From contig JAEXJH010000477.1 in assembly GCA_023445955.1 (NCBI GenBank), positions 1 to 12,077 on the forward strand: DNA of 12,077 bases, in the 5' to 3' direction. The position numbers were made by a program, and so were the translations under genes. The DNA is from Pseudomonadota bacterium. Lineage in GTDB: Bacteria > Pseudomonadota > Alphaproteobacteria > Caulobacterales > Caulobacteraceae. The notes beneath the pieces were generated by a model that saw nothing but the letters and a program-made list of their open reading frames with translations, made no database searches and was not told the DNA's origin. Of the stretch, positions 11,499 through 12,077 are shown one piece after another (positions within the stretch are counted from its first letter, which is position 1; each line of letters opens with the position of its first letter).

Positions 11499-12077
11499 TT
11501 ATCCTACGAAACCGGCGGCGCGACGCAGCCGGTCATTGATCGCTTCGCCCAGGCCGTCTTCCGGGATCGGCGCGACGGCGATGGCCGAGGGGCGGATCCG
11601 GTCGGCGGCGCGCAGGTACGAGAAAAGGTTGGCGGCGGCTTCGGCGAGATCGCCGGTCGGGCTCAGATTGAAAACGCGCGGACTGTCCGGCCAGGTCCCG
11701 AACGCCAGATAGGCCTCGCCGGCCTCCGGAGCCTTGGCGTTGATCCGCACCGGGGCGTCCGGGGCGTAGTGCAGGGCCAGACGACCGGGCGAGCGCTTGG
11801 CGTCGTCTTCGGCCTCCGCCAGCGGACCAACGATGCGTTGCAGCTGGAAGCGCGTGACCGCGCCTGGACGTAACAGGCGCGCCTCGCCCTCCAAGACAGA
11901 AACCACGGTGGATTCCAGGCCGACGGCGCAGGGGCCGCCATCCAGGGCGGCGGCGGCCTTGTCGCCGGTCTCGGAGACGGCGTCGGCATAGGTGGTGGGG
12001 CTGGGCCGGCCCGTGCGATTGGCCGAGGGCGCGACGACCGCGCCGCCGAACGCCTCCAGCACGGCCCGCGACAGCGG
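11499..12077 (-). CDS. L-threonylcarbamoyladenylate synthase, Sua5 type (5' end outside window)
   Basis: The C-terminal 192 residues of the enzyme that makes threonylcarbamoyl-AMP from threonine, bicarbonate and ATP for the universal t6A modification at position 37 of ANN-decoding tRNAs. The end of the YrdC/TsaC catalytic domain is present: SANRTGRPSPT, then the GGPCAVGLESTVV loop (the family's G-x-ES-T-V) and LLRPGAVT. A linker with SPGRLALHYAPDAP leads to the extra Sua5 C-terminal domain (YLAFGT to the end), which marks it as Sua5 rather than the short TsaC form. The reading frame is open to the right edge, with PLSRAV as the first visible residues; the N-terminal half, including the ATP/threonine site, lies outside. 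It is followed after four bases by the 107-residue gene. Confidence 0.93.
   Translation of the reverse strand, partial: PLSRAVLEAFGGAVVAPSANRTGRPSPTTYADAVSETGDKAAAALDGGPCAVGLESTVVSVLEGEARLLRPGAVTRFQLQRIVGPLAEAEDDAKRSPGRLALHYAPDAPVRINAKAPEAGEAYLAFGTWPDSPRVFNLSPTGDLAEAAANLFSYLRAADRIRPSAIAVAPIPEDGLGEAINDRLRRAAGFVG

Overview
The window is a dense, GC-rich (roughly two-thirds G+C by eye) piece of chromosome from an alphaproteobacterium, most likely Caulobacter or a close relative. That placement is inference, from base composition, protein style (Ala/Arg/Gly-rich with strict alphaproteobacterial motifs) and gene content; no rRNA or marker gene is present to fix it. There is no tRNA, rRNA, insertion sequence, CRISPR array or phage gene, and no gene-free stretch longer than about 140 bases. 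Seventeen protein genes are supported, twelve on the minus strand up to and including the threonylcarbamoyl-AMP synthase fragment plus one short minus ORF, and four on the plus strand.

Left part (1-2107, minus strand): a nitronate monooxygenase-type flavoprotein cut by the left edge, a 45-residue single-helix membrane peptide gene, and a KduD-like short-chain dehydrogenase (SDR). The SDR has its own palindromic operator that fits the published PsrA-type (TetR family) fatty-acid regulator consensus. The flavoprotein's Shine-Dalgarno (SD) sequence lies inside a perfect 7-bp hairpin.

Centre (2171-6575, minus strand): 3-hydroxybutyrate dehydrogenase (bdhA) leads a tight run of bdhA, patatin-like lipase, NUDIX hydrolase and site-2-type M50 metalloprotease. 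A perfect 17-bp palindrome just upstream of bdhA is a candidate operator, possibly for a polyhydroxybutyrate (PHB) regulator. Upstream lie yaaA (peroxide stress) and a DUF1801 gene whose start codon sits in a 16-bp palindrome.

Divergent module (6576-7447, plus strand): a four-helix membrane protein overlaps by 4 bases a small MarR/HTH_34-type winged-helix regulator. Three copies of the operator ACTT(T/G)CC-N5-GGAAAGT cover the promoter region. This looks like a self-contained autoregulated membrane-protein/regulator unit and is the most system-like object in the window.

Right part (7460-12077): a minus-strand two-domain proline-rich lipoprotein; a plus-strand tandem pair of related membrane proteins, the first carrying an extra lipoprotein/periplasmic domain; and a minus-strand run of Sua5/TsaC-type threonylcarbamoyl-AMP synthase (cut by the right edge), a conserved 107-residue protein and an FAD-binding GlcD/D-2-hydroxyglutarate dehydrogenase-type enzyme. 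The last gene has a promoter-like -35/-10 pair placed so that transcription would begin at or next to the ATG.
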